DNA of 64,000 bases from Rariloculus sp965263005 (GTDB lineage Bacteria; Pseudomonadota; Gammaproteobacteria; Steroidobacterales; Rariloculaceae): assembly GCF_965263005.1 (NCBI RefSeq), contig NZ_OZ253579.1, positions 3,162,001 through 3,226,000 of the forward strand. Direction: 5' to 3'. Shown here piece after piece: positions 46,218 through 55,059 of this stretch; the first letter of the stretch is position 1, and each line of letters opens with the position of its first letter. The notes beneath the pieces were generated by a model. That model ran no database searches. It was not told the DNA's origin and saw nothing but the letters and a program-made list of their open reading frames with translations. Both the position numbers and the translations under genes were made by a program.

Positions 46218-47249
46218 ATGAACAAGACACGCATTTTCAGTTTGAACCTGATGCTCCTGCTGACACTTTCAGCACACGCCCACCATTCGCGAGCGCCGTT
46301 TCTACTCGACGAGAATTTCGAGATCGAGGGCACGGTAACCGAGGTGGCCTGGCGGAGCCCACACATCTACATGGAAGTGCTCGCGGTCAACGATGACGGC
46401 AGTGAAACCACATGGACATACGAAGGCCACTCGGTCGCCGGCTTGAAGCGATTCGGGTGGACCCAGGACACGATTAGGGTCGGCGACCGCGTCGTCGTCG
46501 TTGCGAATCCGAACCGGGATCCCGACAAGAGATTCGGGCTGCTCGATAGCATCACGCGCACGGACGGCGAGACGTTCTATTCGTTCCGCATCCCCGCGAG
46601 CGAAGGCGGCAATCCACTGCGTCGACCGCTCGCGGGCTCAACGGATTTCTCAGGCCACTGGAACCGCATCGGCACGCTTCGCCAGGCGCTTGTCGGCGGG
46701 TTCCGGCCGCCCACGGGCTGGCCTGTCACGGCCATGGGTCAGTCCCAGGTCGACGCGTTTACCCCCGACGACAACCCTTCGTTCAACTGCGAAGCCACGG
46801 GCCTGCCCGGATTGATCCTCTCGCCGTATACCCATCTGTGGGTTCGTGAAGAGGATCGCATCGTCATCGAAAAGGATCAGTCGCCGCTGAACCGGGTTAT
46901 CCACCTCGACGGTTCGGCGCCTCCCGCCGACTACGAGCCGAACAGCCTGGGTTACTCGGTCGGGCATTTCGAGGACGACGGCACCCTCGTCGTGGAGACG
47001 ACGGGATTCAGTCCGACGCGCTGGGGGCTGACACGCGGGATCGACTCGAGCGATCGCAAGCGAATCACCGAGCGTTTCAGCCTTGACGAGAACAGCTACG
47101 TGATGCGCGTATCGTATACGGTCGAGGATCCCGTCTACCTGACCGAGCCCGTGACGCGGGAAGGTGGCTACAACCTGATCCCCGAACACGAATTCACGGA
47201 GCTGCCGTGCGACCTTGAGACCGCCCGGCGGCATCTGCAATTCGAGTAG
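46218..47249 (+). CDS. DUF6152-domain secreted protein
   Basis: A 343-aa protein with a signal peptide ending SAHAHHS. Residues 20-120 form a DUF6152-type domain (FEIEGTVTEVAWRSPHIYME, WTQDTIRVGDRVVVVANPN). About 220 extra residues follow, with SGHWNRIG and PYTHLWVREEDRIVIEKDQS, common in secreted proteins beside DUF1592-type clusters. The function is unknown. It is an intact relative of the pseudogene at 8134, with a larger C-terminal domain. Confidence 0.75.
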   Translation: MNKTRIFSLNLMLLLTLSAHAHHSRAPFLLDENFEIEGTVTEVAWRSPHIYMEVLAVNDDGSETTWTYEGHSVAGLKRFGWTQDTIRVGDRVVVVANPNRDPDKRFGLLDSITRTDGETFYSFRIPASEGGNPLRRPLAGSTDFSGHWNRIGTLRQALVGGFRPPTGWPVTAMGQSQVDAFTPDDNPSFNCEATGLPGLILSPYTHLWVREEDRIVIEKDQSPLNRVIHLDGSAPPADYEPNSLGYSVGHFEDDGTLVVETTGFSPTRWGLTRGIDSSDRKRITERFSLDENSYVMRVSYTVEDPVYLTEPVTREGGYNLIPEHEFTELPCDLETARRHLQFE

Positions 47250-47388
47250 AGCGAAGACCGCGTCACGGCCCGTCGGCCGAACGGCCCATGCGTGTCGATC
47301 GGCTTGTTCGACCTCGGCCGTATGCTGCTGTGGCCGGGGCACGCGGGCGCGGTTTCCGGTCAGCAACGGTCGCCATGTCCGGCCCGGT

Positions 47389-48678
47389 TTACTCCATATC
47401 AGCCAGTTGCTGGAGCAAGCGTCCTCTCGGGCTATCAGCGGGGACAAACCGCTGCACGCGCTCACCCGCGAAGACCTCGCCCGTGTAGATGTTGCCCTCA
47501 GTATCCACGGCGATCATGTGCAGGCCGAAGAACTGGCCGCCGTTCTCGCCCATGTTGCCCATCACCTCCACGATCTCCCCGGTCGCGCGATCCAGGAACC
47601 AGATCCGGTTGTTCGTGAGATCGGAGATGTAGAGAAACTGCTGCTCCGGATCGGGCGAGAATCCGACGCCACCCGTCGAGCCGCCGATGCCCGTACCCGG
47701 CGCGACGATGAACTCGTCGATGAATTCGCCATCCTTCGTCGTGACGTGGATACGGTTTGCATTGCGGTCCGCAGCGTAGACGAGACCGTCGTTTGAGACG
47801 TTGAGCGTCAGGTGGCCGACGAATTCGGGCGGCATCGGGCCGTTCGGCGTATACGCGTGATCTGCGTCATCGGTGCTGATTTCGGCCAGCGGCTTGCCGT
47901 ACGCCCCCCATCCGCGCTTGAACTCGAACGTGTCGAGATCGAAAACGAGCACGCGGCCACCGAGGTAATTGTCGGCCACGTACATCTCGTTATCGGCTTC
48001 GATGATCCGTATCTCCTCGAGCCCGCCGACGATCATCGGCGTCTCGGGCGGATAGTTCTCGCGGTACGCCGCGCGCGCCTCGGCGCGCCTCGCCTGCGCG
48101 GCGGCATCGGGCGCCGGGCCTCCGGGCCGCGGCAGGAAGCGGTAGACCGCGCCAACGCTGCCTTCACCCGGGGCGCGACTGGCAGGCGGCCGCAATCCGA
48201 CGGGCGCGCCGTTCTCGCGCTCAGGCGTCCGGGCGACCTCGGCGACGACCTCTCCGGTCCGCGGATCGTACTTGCGGACGGTGTCCTGACCGATGTAGAC
48301 GAAGCCGTCGCTGTCGACGTCCATGCCGTGCCCCTGCGGCGCGTCGAACGAGCCGATGACGTCGCCGTTCCTGTCGATATGGATCATCGACGGCGGCCGG
48401 ACGCAGCACAACGCGAGCGGAGGCGAATGCTCGGCATGCAGCTCGATGGCGGTGAGATCGTTTGGACGGTTCAGCACCCAGACATTGTCATCTGCGTCGA
48501 CGGCCAGACCCGTGACACCGCCGATTTTCCAGTTGTTCGGATACGGGTTCGGCCACGTGGGGTCGAAGATATAGCTCGGCGCGGTCTGCGCTCGGGTCTC
48601 GATACCGACGAGCGCGATCGCGAATACGGCACCGGCCAGCAACGCGAGCCTACCCGCGGTTCTTCGAGTTGTCGTCAT
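47389..48678 (-). CDS. Secreted NHL/six-bladed propeller protein
   Basis: A 429-aa protein with a signal peptide (MTTTRRTAGRLALLAGAVFA to about TRAQ). The propeller units include VTGLAVDADDNVWVLNRPND, GHGMDVDSDGFVYIGQDTV, LTLNVSNDGLVYAADRNANR and FLYISDLTNNRIWFLDRATG. It resembles peptidyl-alpha-hydroxyglycine lyase-like propellers, but the catalytic residues cannot be confirmed. It is convergent with the DUF6152 gene. Confidence 0.8.
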   Translation of the reverse strand: MTTTRRTAGRLALLAGAVFAIALVGIETRAQTAPSYIFDPTWPNPYPNNWKIGGVTGLAVDADDNVWVLNRPNDLTAIELHAEHSPPLALCCVRPPSMIHIDRNGDVIGSFDAPQGHGMDVDSDGFVYIGQDTVRKYDPRTGEVVAEVARTPERENGAPVGLRPPASRAPGEGSVGAVYRFLPRPGGPAPDAAAQARRAEARAAYRENYPPETPMIVGGLEEIRIIEADNEMYVADNYLGGRVLVFDLDTFEFKRGWGAYGKPLAEISTDDADHAYTPNGPMPPEFVGHLTLNVSNDGLVYAADRNANRIHVTTKDGEFIDEFIVAPGTGIGGSTGGVGFSPDPEQQFLYISDLTNNRIWFLDRATGEIVEVMGNMGENGGQFFGLHMIAVDTEGNIYTGEVFAGERVQRFVPADSPRGRLLQQLADME

Positions 48679-48721
48679 GATTTAGTCCCTCCGACAGCAG
48701 TACACTTCCCCCGAGTCTAGC

Positions 48722-48804
48722 AGCCCTTGGCAAAAGTCACCCTGCATGGGGCGGAAGACCGCCTCGCCGGTCTCGATGCGACGCGGGACTTTCGCCAAGG
48801 GCTG
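48722..48804 (-). repeat. MITE-like repeat, copy 4 (83 bp, internal deletion)
   Basis: CAGCCCTTGG and CCAAGGGCTG are compensated ends (T and A changed together). The inside keeps CTGCATGGGGCGGAAGACCG, shared with copy 2, joined to GCCGGTCTCGATGCGACGCG from the far side. The middle is deleted. Flanks are CTAG on the left and CTAA on the right. Confidence 0.82.
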
Positions 48805-48948
48805 CTAATCATTGGCCGCGGGGCGGGTCAATGAACGCCGCAATCTCCCGGAACTTGCCTGCCGGCTCGCGTTGGAGTAGATATCTTCGCGGTACTTGCT
48901 GCCGAGTGACCCCGATACCGCAGACTGGATTGAGAGGCCGCGCACCCG

Positions 48949-49827
48949 ATGAAAAATTTCCGGCATTCGAGCGAAACTGAACGCAGCCGTGCGCAGGATG
49001 GCCCGAAATTGGGCTTTTGCAGAATCTGGGCGTCCGTTGTCCTGCTCGCGCTTGCCGCTGCGTGCGCAACGAGTCCCACGGGACGCAGGCAGGTGATGCT
49101 TGTTTCGCCCGATGTCGCGATCGCCGAATCGGCCATTGCCTATGTCGACACGGTGCGCGAACTGGAAGAGGACAGCAAGCTCCTGGACGACGCCGTGCTC
49201 GCCGGGCGCGTGGCGGAGGTCACCGGGCGCGTGATCGCCGAAGCCGTGGCGCTATATCCGCACACCGCCGCTTGGCAGTGGAGCGTCGCTCTCATCGACG
49301 ATCTCGAGAGTGTCAACGCCTGGTGCATGGCCGGCGGCAGAATGGCGGTATACAGCGGCCTGTTTGAACGACTCGCGCTCACCGACGACGAGTTCGCCCA
49401 AATCATCGGGCACGAGGCTTCTCATGCCATTGCCAATCACACTGCCGAACGCATGTCGATCGTGCTTCTCACCCAATTGGGGCTGTCCGTCATCCGGGCG
49501 GATGCTGAAGAAGACAACCCGTCAGCTCTTTCGGTCGCTGGCCTGGCGGCGAAACTGGCGATCGAGCTGCCCAACAGCCGCTCCGCCGAATCCGAGGCCG
49601 ACCGCATGGGAATGGAATTGGCGGCGCGCGCCGGTTACGACCCCGAGGCCGCCGTGTCCGTGTGGCGCAAAATGGAAGCGCTCAGCGAATCTCGCCCCCC
49701 ACAGTTCTTGAGCTCTCACCCGAGTCCCGCCGATCGACGCGCGCAACTGGCTGCCCTGGTCGAGGAAATGCGCCCACTCGCCCCTACGGCGCCGCCGGAA
49801 CCGCATCCAATCGAGATTGTGAACTGA
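48949..49827 (+). CDS. M48-family metallopeptidase, lipoprotein
   Basis: A 292-aa protein. A signal with lipobox AAAC (Cys39) follows a 24-residue leader, so the true start may be later than ATG 48949. The zinc motif is H155-E156-ASH159 in IIGHEASHAIANH, and the third ligand Glu is in NSRSAESEADRMG. This is the LoiP/BepA-like M48 pattern, a periplasmic or outer-membrane quality-control protease. No operon partner is seen. Confidence 0.88.
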   Translation: MKNFRHSSETERSRAQDGPKLGFCRIWASVVLLALAAACATSPTGRRQVMLVSPDVAIAESAIAYVDTVRELEEDSKLLDDAVLAGRVAEVTGRVIAEAVALYPHTAAWQWSVALIDDLESVNAWCMAGGRMAVYSGLFERLALTDDEFAQIIGHEASHAIANHTAERMSIVLLTQLGLSVIRADAEEDNPSALSVAGLAAKLAIELPNSRSAESEADRMGMELAARAGYDPEAAVSVWRKMEALSESRPPQFLSSHPSPADRRAQLAALVEEMRPLAPTAPPEPHPIEIVN

Positions 49828-49948
49828 CGTTCGGTCGTTGCTACGTGCGCTGTCTCGAAACACCTGCATCACGGACAGGCGCCGACGCCGGTCGGCGTGA
49901 GGCGGCGTTCCCGAAGCCGCTCGCCGATGGCGGCTGCACCCAGCCCAC

Positions 49949-50974
49949 CTATAAGCCGGCGAGCTCCAGAAATTCACGGCTGTACCGGTTCCGGGCCTCG
50001 GCGTAGATCGGCCTGACCGCATCGACGAACTGCGCCGTTTCCTCCGGCGTCAGCTCGAGGATCTCCCCGCCGGCTTCGCGGATGGCTTCCGCGGCAGAGG
50101 TTTCCTCACCATCCTTGAGGCTGCGCTGATACGCCACAGCATCGCTCACAGCCAGGCGCATCTCCATCTGCAATGCCTGCGGCCACGCGTCGAACGTCGG
50201 CCGATGCACAAAGATGGGACGGGAAATGTAGAAATGCTTGCTGGCGGTATGGAATCGGTGAAACTCGTGGACGCCATAGGTAACGGTATTGGCAAACGGA
50301 TTCTCCTGGGCGTCGAGCGTACCGGCCCTGATGCGCTCGATAGCTTCGGAAAGGTCCATGATCTGCGGGTTGGCGCCGAGTAGCTCGAAGGTACGTGCGT
50401 GCACCTGGCTCGGCAGAACCCGCATCGCCATGCCTTCCAGATCCGCCGGCGAGCGCACGGGCCTGAGCCGATTGGAGATGTGGCGCAGGCCATTTTCGAA
50501 GTAGCCGAGAATCCGATAATCCGTTCGGGCTTCGATGGCCGCCGTGAGACGCCGTCCGAGCGTCCCATCCATGGCGGCGCGCGCAGTGACGTTGTCAGTA
50601 AACAGGAACGGCAGATCAACGAGTCCCAAATCGGACACCGTATCCGTCAGATAGCTGCTTGACTGGTAACCGAGCGTGAGCACGCCCTCCGCCACCAGCC
50701 GCAGGATATCCAGTGCCCGATACCCGAGATCCAGAATATTGTAGACATAGCGCACTTCAAGTTCGTCGCCGAACCTTGCTTCAAGCCGGTCGCCCATGCG
50801 CTTCAAAGCGAGACTGAAGCTCGTCATGGGCGGTCCGTATCCGCCCATGACGATGCGAATGGGCCGGTCTGCGACGGCGGCTTGCTGCGCCCTGGCAAAC
50901 GGCGCGCCCCAAACAGCCGCCGCGGCGCTCGTGCCCAAAACCGCCGAAGTCTTCAGAAAACGCCGTCTCGACAT
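49949..50974 (-). CDS. TRAP transporter substrate-binding protein (DctP-like)
   Basis: A 341-aa periplasmic binding protein. ATG 50974 has GAGGA five bases upstream, better than the start at 51007. A Tat-like signal (MSRRRFLKTSAVLGTSAAAA) is followed by the DctP fold: LDLGYRALDILRLVAEGVLT, VDLPFLFTDN, GLRHISNRLRPVRSPADLEG with the Arg that contacts carboxylates, and TLDAQENPFANTVTYGVHEF. No DctQ or DctM genes are nearby, so it is an orphan or works with permeases elsewhere. Ligand unknown. Confidence 0.88.
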   Translation of the reverse strand: MSRRRFLKTSAVLGTSAAAAVWGAPFARAQQAAVADRPIRIVMGGYGPPMTSFSLALKRMGDRLEARFGDELEVRYVYNILDLGYRALDILRLVAEGVLTLGYQSSSYLTDTVSDLGLVDLPFLFTDNVTARAAMDGTLGRRLTAAIEARTDYRILGYFENGLRHISNRLRPVRSPADLEGMAMRVLPSQVHARTFELLGANPQIMDLSEAIERIRAGTLDAQENPFANTVTYGVHEFHRFHTASKHFYISRPIFVHRPTFDAWPQALQMEMRLAVSDAVAYQRSLKDGEETSAAEAIREAGGEILELTPEETAQFVDAVRPIYAEARNRYSREFLELAGL

Positions 50975-51238
50975 TGATCCTCGCGAGTCAAGGTAGTGCT
51001 GCTCCATGCCAGCTCAGGGCGGCAGCGCGCTTCGCCGTGCCGGGAACAGGCCGGCTTGATACCGGCGTACGGATCCATGTTGCAGCCGGAGCCGCGGTCG
51101 CGCAAGCGCCCCGCGGTCGCCGAGTGGCCGTCCCCGGGCTCGGATCGCGCCGGAAATCCATGTAAACTGCGCCTGTACTCACTGCACTTCACATATTTAC
51201 GGACGCGATGTGGGATTCAGTCCGGAGGAGGTGACATT

Positions 51239-51817
51239 ATGGTTTCCAGAATTGGAACACTCGCCTTGTTGCTCGTTGCGGCGTCGAGCTCGGGATTCGC
51301 CCAGGAGGTGGAAGACTATTCCGAGGCAATAGAGACGTTCAAAGCGGTCCCCCAGGTGGCCCCGTACTTCGATTCTGCGTACGGCTACGCGGTCTGGAAC
51401 AGAATTGCCAGAGGCGGTCTCGTCATAGGCGCAGCATCCGGCCGAGGGCAGCTCTATGTCAACGGCCAGGTGACCGGATTCAGCCGCCTCGTCGACGTTT
51501 CGATCGGATTCCAGGCCGGCGGGCAAGCCTATCGGCAGATTATTTTCTTCGAGAACCGTCTTGCCTACGACGAGTTCACGCGAGGCGGCTACGAATTCGA
51601 TGCGCAAGCGTCCGCCGTCGCCGTCATGGCAAGCGCCCAGACGTCGTCCGGAACCCACGGCAGCCAGGCGACCGCCGGAGCGTCGGGGGCCGGAAGGGCC
51701 GTGGCAAGCGGCGACTATCAACACGGGTTGCGGGTCTTCACGATGGCTATCGGCGGCTTGATGTATCAGGTAACTGTCGCGGGACAAAAGTACAACTTCC
51801 GATCCGTAGGCCCATAG
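51239..51817 (+). CDS. SYLF/YSC84-type lipid-binding protein, secreted
   Basis: A 192-aa protein from ATG 51239, preceded by GGAGGAGGTGA. Signal peptide (MVSRIGTLALLLVAASSSGF to AQ), then the SYLF domain: FDSAYGYAVWNRIARGGLVI, GAASGRGQLYVNGQVTG, VSIGFQAGGQAYRQIIFFEN. SYLF proteins bind phosphoinositides in eukaryotes; bacterial roles are unclear. The upstream frame to 50996 lacks any sign of coding. Confidence 0.82.
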   Translation: MVSRIGTLALLLVAASSSGFAQEVEDYSEAIETFKAVPQVAPYFDSAYGYAVWNRIARGGLVIGAASGRGQLYVNGQVTGFSRLVDVSIGFQAGGQAYRQIIFFENRLAYDEFTRGGYEFDAQASAVAVMASAQTSSGTHGSQATAGASGAGRAVASGDYQHGLRVFTMAIGGLMYQVTVAGQKYNFRSVGP

Positions 51818-52113
51818 CGACGCGATAGCGACGGGCTGAGCGAGTTCGCGGCGCGGGCGGCCCGCGGCGCCCGCGATGGACGCCGGCGACGCGCATGGCG
51901 CGTCGCCCCTTCATCCGATCATCGGCGCCACAGTCGTCCCCGGCTCCCGGGGGCCGAAAGCCGGCGCCGTCGTTGCGCACGGCTTCCCAGCACGATACGC
52001 ATGTCCGCGTTGTCTCCATGAAACCCCAGTGCCGGCATCGATTTATCGACACTCGGGATCATTTCTGCCCTAATGATCCGATTCGAAATCGTCCATGGGG
52101 AGGAATGAACGGA

Positions 52114-53442
52114 ATGGATACGATCGGCATCAGTCTGGTGGCCGTCCTGCTGCTCTTGGCCGCGAATGGATTCTTCGTTGCCGCGGAATTCGCGCTGGTC
52201 AAGGCGAAGGGAACACGCCTGGCTGCCGAGGCCGCCACGGGCCGCGTTACGGCCCGCTTGACCGTGGCCATGCAAAAGAAGACCGAGCCTTACCTGGCAG
52301 CGTGTCAACTCGGGATCACGATGGCATCCCTCGGTCTCGGCTGGATCGGCGAACCGGCCGTGGCCGCGCTGCTCGAGCCCGTGCTGAGCCTGTGGGAGCT
52401 TTCCGAGGCCGCCATCCACCAGATCGCGTTCGTCGTCGGATTTCTCGTCTTCTCGTCGCTGCACATCGTGATCGGCGAGCAGGTTCCGAAATCGCTCGCC
52501 ATCCGCAAGGCCGAGCCCGTATCGATGCTGGCCGCATACCCGCTGCAGTTCTTCTATGTGCTCGCCTACCCGCTGACGTGGCTGCTCGACCGCGCCTCAC
52601 GCGGTATTCTCACGCTCTTTCGTGTCGGCGAAGGAACGTATGCGGACGTTCTGACGATGGGAGACCTCAAGGGCGTCGTCGCAACGTCCGAGGCGCACGG
52701 GCAGATCCCTGCCAAAAGCGCGGCGATGCTCCACAATCTGATCGAGTTCGACGAACGTCCCGTGAGCTGGGTCATGCTCCCGCGCAACCGGGTCAAGGTG
52801 CTCGACCTCAGTGCCGCACCCGAAGACAACGTCGCCGTCATCTGCGACAGCAAGCACTCCCGGTTCCCACTCGTCGAAGGCGACGGCAGCGAAAGCGTCA
52901 TCGGTGTCGTGCTCGGCAAGGATCTGTTCGAAGCCGTCCTTCGAGGTCGGGCGGCGCCGTGGAACGATCTCCGATCCCATGCCCGCGAGCCGCTCGTAAT
53001 CCCCGAAACCATCACCGTGTCGCGCGCGTTCGAAACCCTGCGCCAGCAACGCGAGCACGTCGCGATCGTGGTCGACGAATACGGCGAATTTGTGGGCATC
53101 GTCAGCGTCGAGGATCTTCTCGAGGAAGTCGTCGGCGAGATCCTCGACGAGAAGGACGCCGTCGAATCGCCGTTCGCCGTGCAGCGGCTCGGCGCGGGCC
53201 GGTGGATCGTCGATGGTTCCATACCGCTCTCCGACGCGCAGCGTGAGCTCGGCTTTCAGACGGACTTCCATATCGAAGCGAACACCCTGTCGGGCTTGAT
53301 GATGGAGAAGCTCGGGCGAATTCCAGGCGAAGGCGATCATCTCGCCGAAGGCGCGTTCCGGTTGACCGCGAAGACCGTCGAGGAGCGCCATGTGACGCGG
53401 ATGCTCGTCGAGCGACTCGGCGATACGGAGCCTGAGCCGTAG
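52114..53442 (+). CDS. CNNM/CorC (HlyC) family membrane protein
   Basis: A 442-aa protein: an N-terminal DUF21/CNNM membrane domain (VAVLLLLAANGFFVAAEFAL, ACQLGITMASLGLGWIGEP, HIVIGEQVPKSLAIRKAE), a CBS pair (SRFPLVEGDGSESVIGVVLG, VAIVVDEYGEFVGIVSVEDL) and a CorC_HlyC C-terminal domain. The family handles Mg2+/Co2+ export or resistance at the inner membrane. ATG 52114 has GGAGG ten bases upstream; ATG 52105 overlaps that site. Confidence 0.9.
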   Translation: MDTIGISLVAVLLLLAANGFFVAAEFALVKAKGTRLAAEAATGRVTARLTVAMQKKTEPYLAACQLGITMASLGLGWIGEPAVAALLEPVLSLWELSEAAIHQIAFVVGFLVFSSLHIVIGEQVPKSLAIRKAEPVSMLAAYPLQFFYVLAYPLTWLLDRASRGILTLFRVGEGTYADVLTMGDLKGVVATSEAHGQIPAKSAAMLHNLIEFDERPVSWVMLPRNRVKVLDLSAAPEDNVAVICDSKHSRFPLVEGDGSESVIGVVLGKDLFEAVLRGRAAPWNDLRSHAREPLVIPETITVSRAFETLRQQREHVAIVVDEYGEFVGIVSVEDLLEEVVGEILDEKDAVESPFAVQRLGAGRWIVDGSIPLSDAQRELGFQTDFHIEANTLSGLMMEKLGRIPGEGDHLAEGAFRLTAKTVEERHVTRMLVERLGDTEPEP

Positions 53443-53565
53443 CCTGATCAGCATCGGCGCAGCATCCGCCGCCAAGAATGTGCGCCGACGCCCGGGCGCC
53501 AAAAAGTGCTACGCTTTGCGCCCGTAAACTGCCGACCGCGGAACGATGGGGATGCAACAACAACT

Positions 53566-54945
53566 ATGAATATGACAGATCCGCGCGACACGATCGCCAA
53601 TTCGCCGATGAGTTTTCTGCAGATCGTCGCTGTTGCGCTGACGCTCAGCCTCTGCGCGCTCGACGGTTTCGATGTGCTGTCGATCAGCTTCGCGTCGCCG
53701 GGTATTGCCAGGGAATGGGGCATCAACCGGGCGGAGCTCGGCATCGTGTTGTCGATGGAACTGATCGGCATGGCGTTCGGTTCGCTGTTGCTGGGCGGCG
53801 TGGCCGACAAGATCGGGAGGCGCAAGACGATTCTCGGCTGCCTCGTGCTCATGAGCGTGGGCATGTTCATGGCGACGCAGGTTTACGGCCTGATCGATCT
53901 GTCGATCTGGCGCGTCCTGACGGGTTTCGGCATCGGCGGGATGCTGGCGGCGATTACCGCCACCGCGGCCGAGTTCTCGAGCACCAGGCGGCGCGACTTT
54001 GCCGTCTCGATCATGTCGATCGGCTATCCGGTCGGGGCTGTGGTCGGCGGCATAATTGTCGCGGCATTGCTGCAGGGGAACGAGGAAAACTGGCGCTACG
54101 TGTTCTACTTTGGCGCGGCGATCACGGCGGTTTTCATCCCGCTCGTCTATTTCTTCGTGCCGGAGTCGATCCACTGGCTAGCGCGCAAGCAGCCCGCAGG
54201 CGCGCTCGAACAGATCAACGGGACGCTCAAGCGCATGGGACATGAGGTCATCGCAGCGCTGCCCGAGGTGAAGCTCGAAGAGCGCAAACGTTCGAGCGGC
54301 GATATTTTTTCGCCGGCGCTGGTCAAGATTACCGTGCTGCTGACCGTGGCGTATTTCCTGCACATCACGACATTCTATTTCATAGTCAAGTGGATACCGG
54401 AGATCGTCGTCCGCATGGGCTTCGACATTTCGGAGGCCGGAAGCGTGTTGGTCTGGACCAACGTAGGCGGCGCCACGGGCGGCGCGGTGCTCGCGTTCCT
54501 GACCCTCCGGTTCGGCGTCAAGGGATTGACGATCGGCGCGCTGGTGCTGTCGACCATCCTGGTCACCATTTTCGGACGGACGCCCGCCGACATCGAGCGA
54601 CTGTCGATGATCTGCGCGTTCGCAGGCTTCTTCACGAACGCCGGGATCGTCGGACTCTACGCGCTATTCGCCCGGGCGTTTCCGACGCATGTCAGGGCAT
54701 TCGGTACGGGCTTTGCGATCGGCGTCGGGCGCGGCGGCTCAGTGCTGGCGCCGATCATCGCGGGCTTCCTGTTCGAGGGTGGCGTGGGTCTGCCGACAGT
54801 TGCGATCATCCTGTCCGTCGGCTCGCTTGTCGCCGCGGGACTTCTGCTGCTGTTGAAGCTCAAGCCCGAGAAGCCGATTCCCGAGCAGGCGGAAACCGAA
54901 GAGTCAGAGGTCGCGGAGCTGCAGCCCTCGGCCGCGCGCACCTGA
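53566..54945 (+). CDS. MFS transporter, aromatic-acid:H+ symporter type
   Basis: A 459-aa twelve-helix inner-membrane transporter. It shows CALDGFDVLSISFASPGIAR, the MFS loop motif GGVADKIGRRKTILG and the later VYFFVPESIHWLARKQ. These match the AAHS group, which imports benzoate-like acids, though sugar or metabolite MFS carriers share them. ATG 53566 is chosen; a weak ribosome site lies upstream. The C-terminal tail is charged. No catabolic genes are adjacent. Confidence 0.85.
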   Translation: MNMTDPRDTIANSPMSFLQIVAVALTLSLCALDGFDVLSISFASPGIAREWGINRAELGIVLSMELIGMAFGSLLLGGVADKIGRRKTILGCLVLMSVGMFMATQVYGLIDLSIWRVLTGFGIGGMLAAITATAAEFSSTRRRDFAVSIMSIGYPVGAVVGGIIVAALLQGNEENWRYVFYFGAAITAVFIPLVYFFVPESIHWLARKQPAGALEQINGTLKRMGHEVIAALPEVKLEERKRSSGDIFSPALVKITVLLTVAYFLHITTFYFIVKWIPEIVVRMGFDISEAGSVLVWTNVGGATGGAVLAFLTLRFGVKGLTIGALVLSTILVTIFGRTPADIERLSMICAFAGFFTNAGIVGLYALFARAFPTHVRAFGTGFAIGVGRGGSVLAPIIAGFLFEGGVGLPTVAIILSVGSLVAAGLLLLLKLKPEKPIPEQAETEESEVAELQPSAART

Positions 54946-54956
54946 TCCGATGCGCG

Positions 54957-54982
54957 GCGCCGCCGGCGCATGCCGGCGGCGC
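54957..54982. terminator. Perfect hairpin between convergent genes
   Basis: GCGCCGCCGGC and GCCGGCGGCGC pair over 11 bases around loop GCAT. Only a short TT follows, so it may be a weak bidirectional terminator for the MFS and UGSC genes. Confidence 0.55.
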
Positions 54983-55059
54983 TTACGCGTGATTCCGTCC
55001 GGGCCTTTATTGTTGCGCAGTGCCTGCGCTTGCCCGTACCGCCTGAGCTGCCCTCCGGG

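Noticed and set aside
49949..50974. A complete TRAP transporter
   Set aside because: Only the binding protein is present; no DctQ or DctM membrane genes lie nearby.
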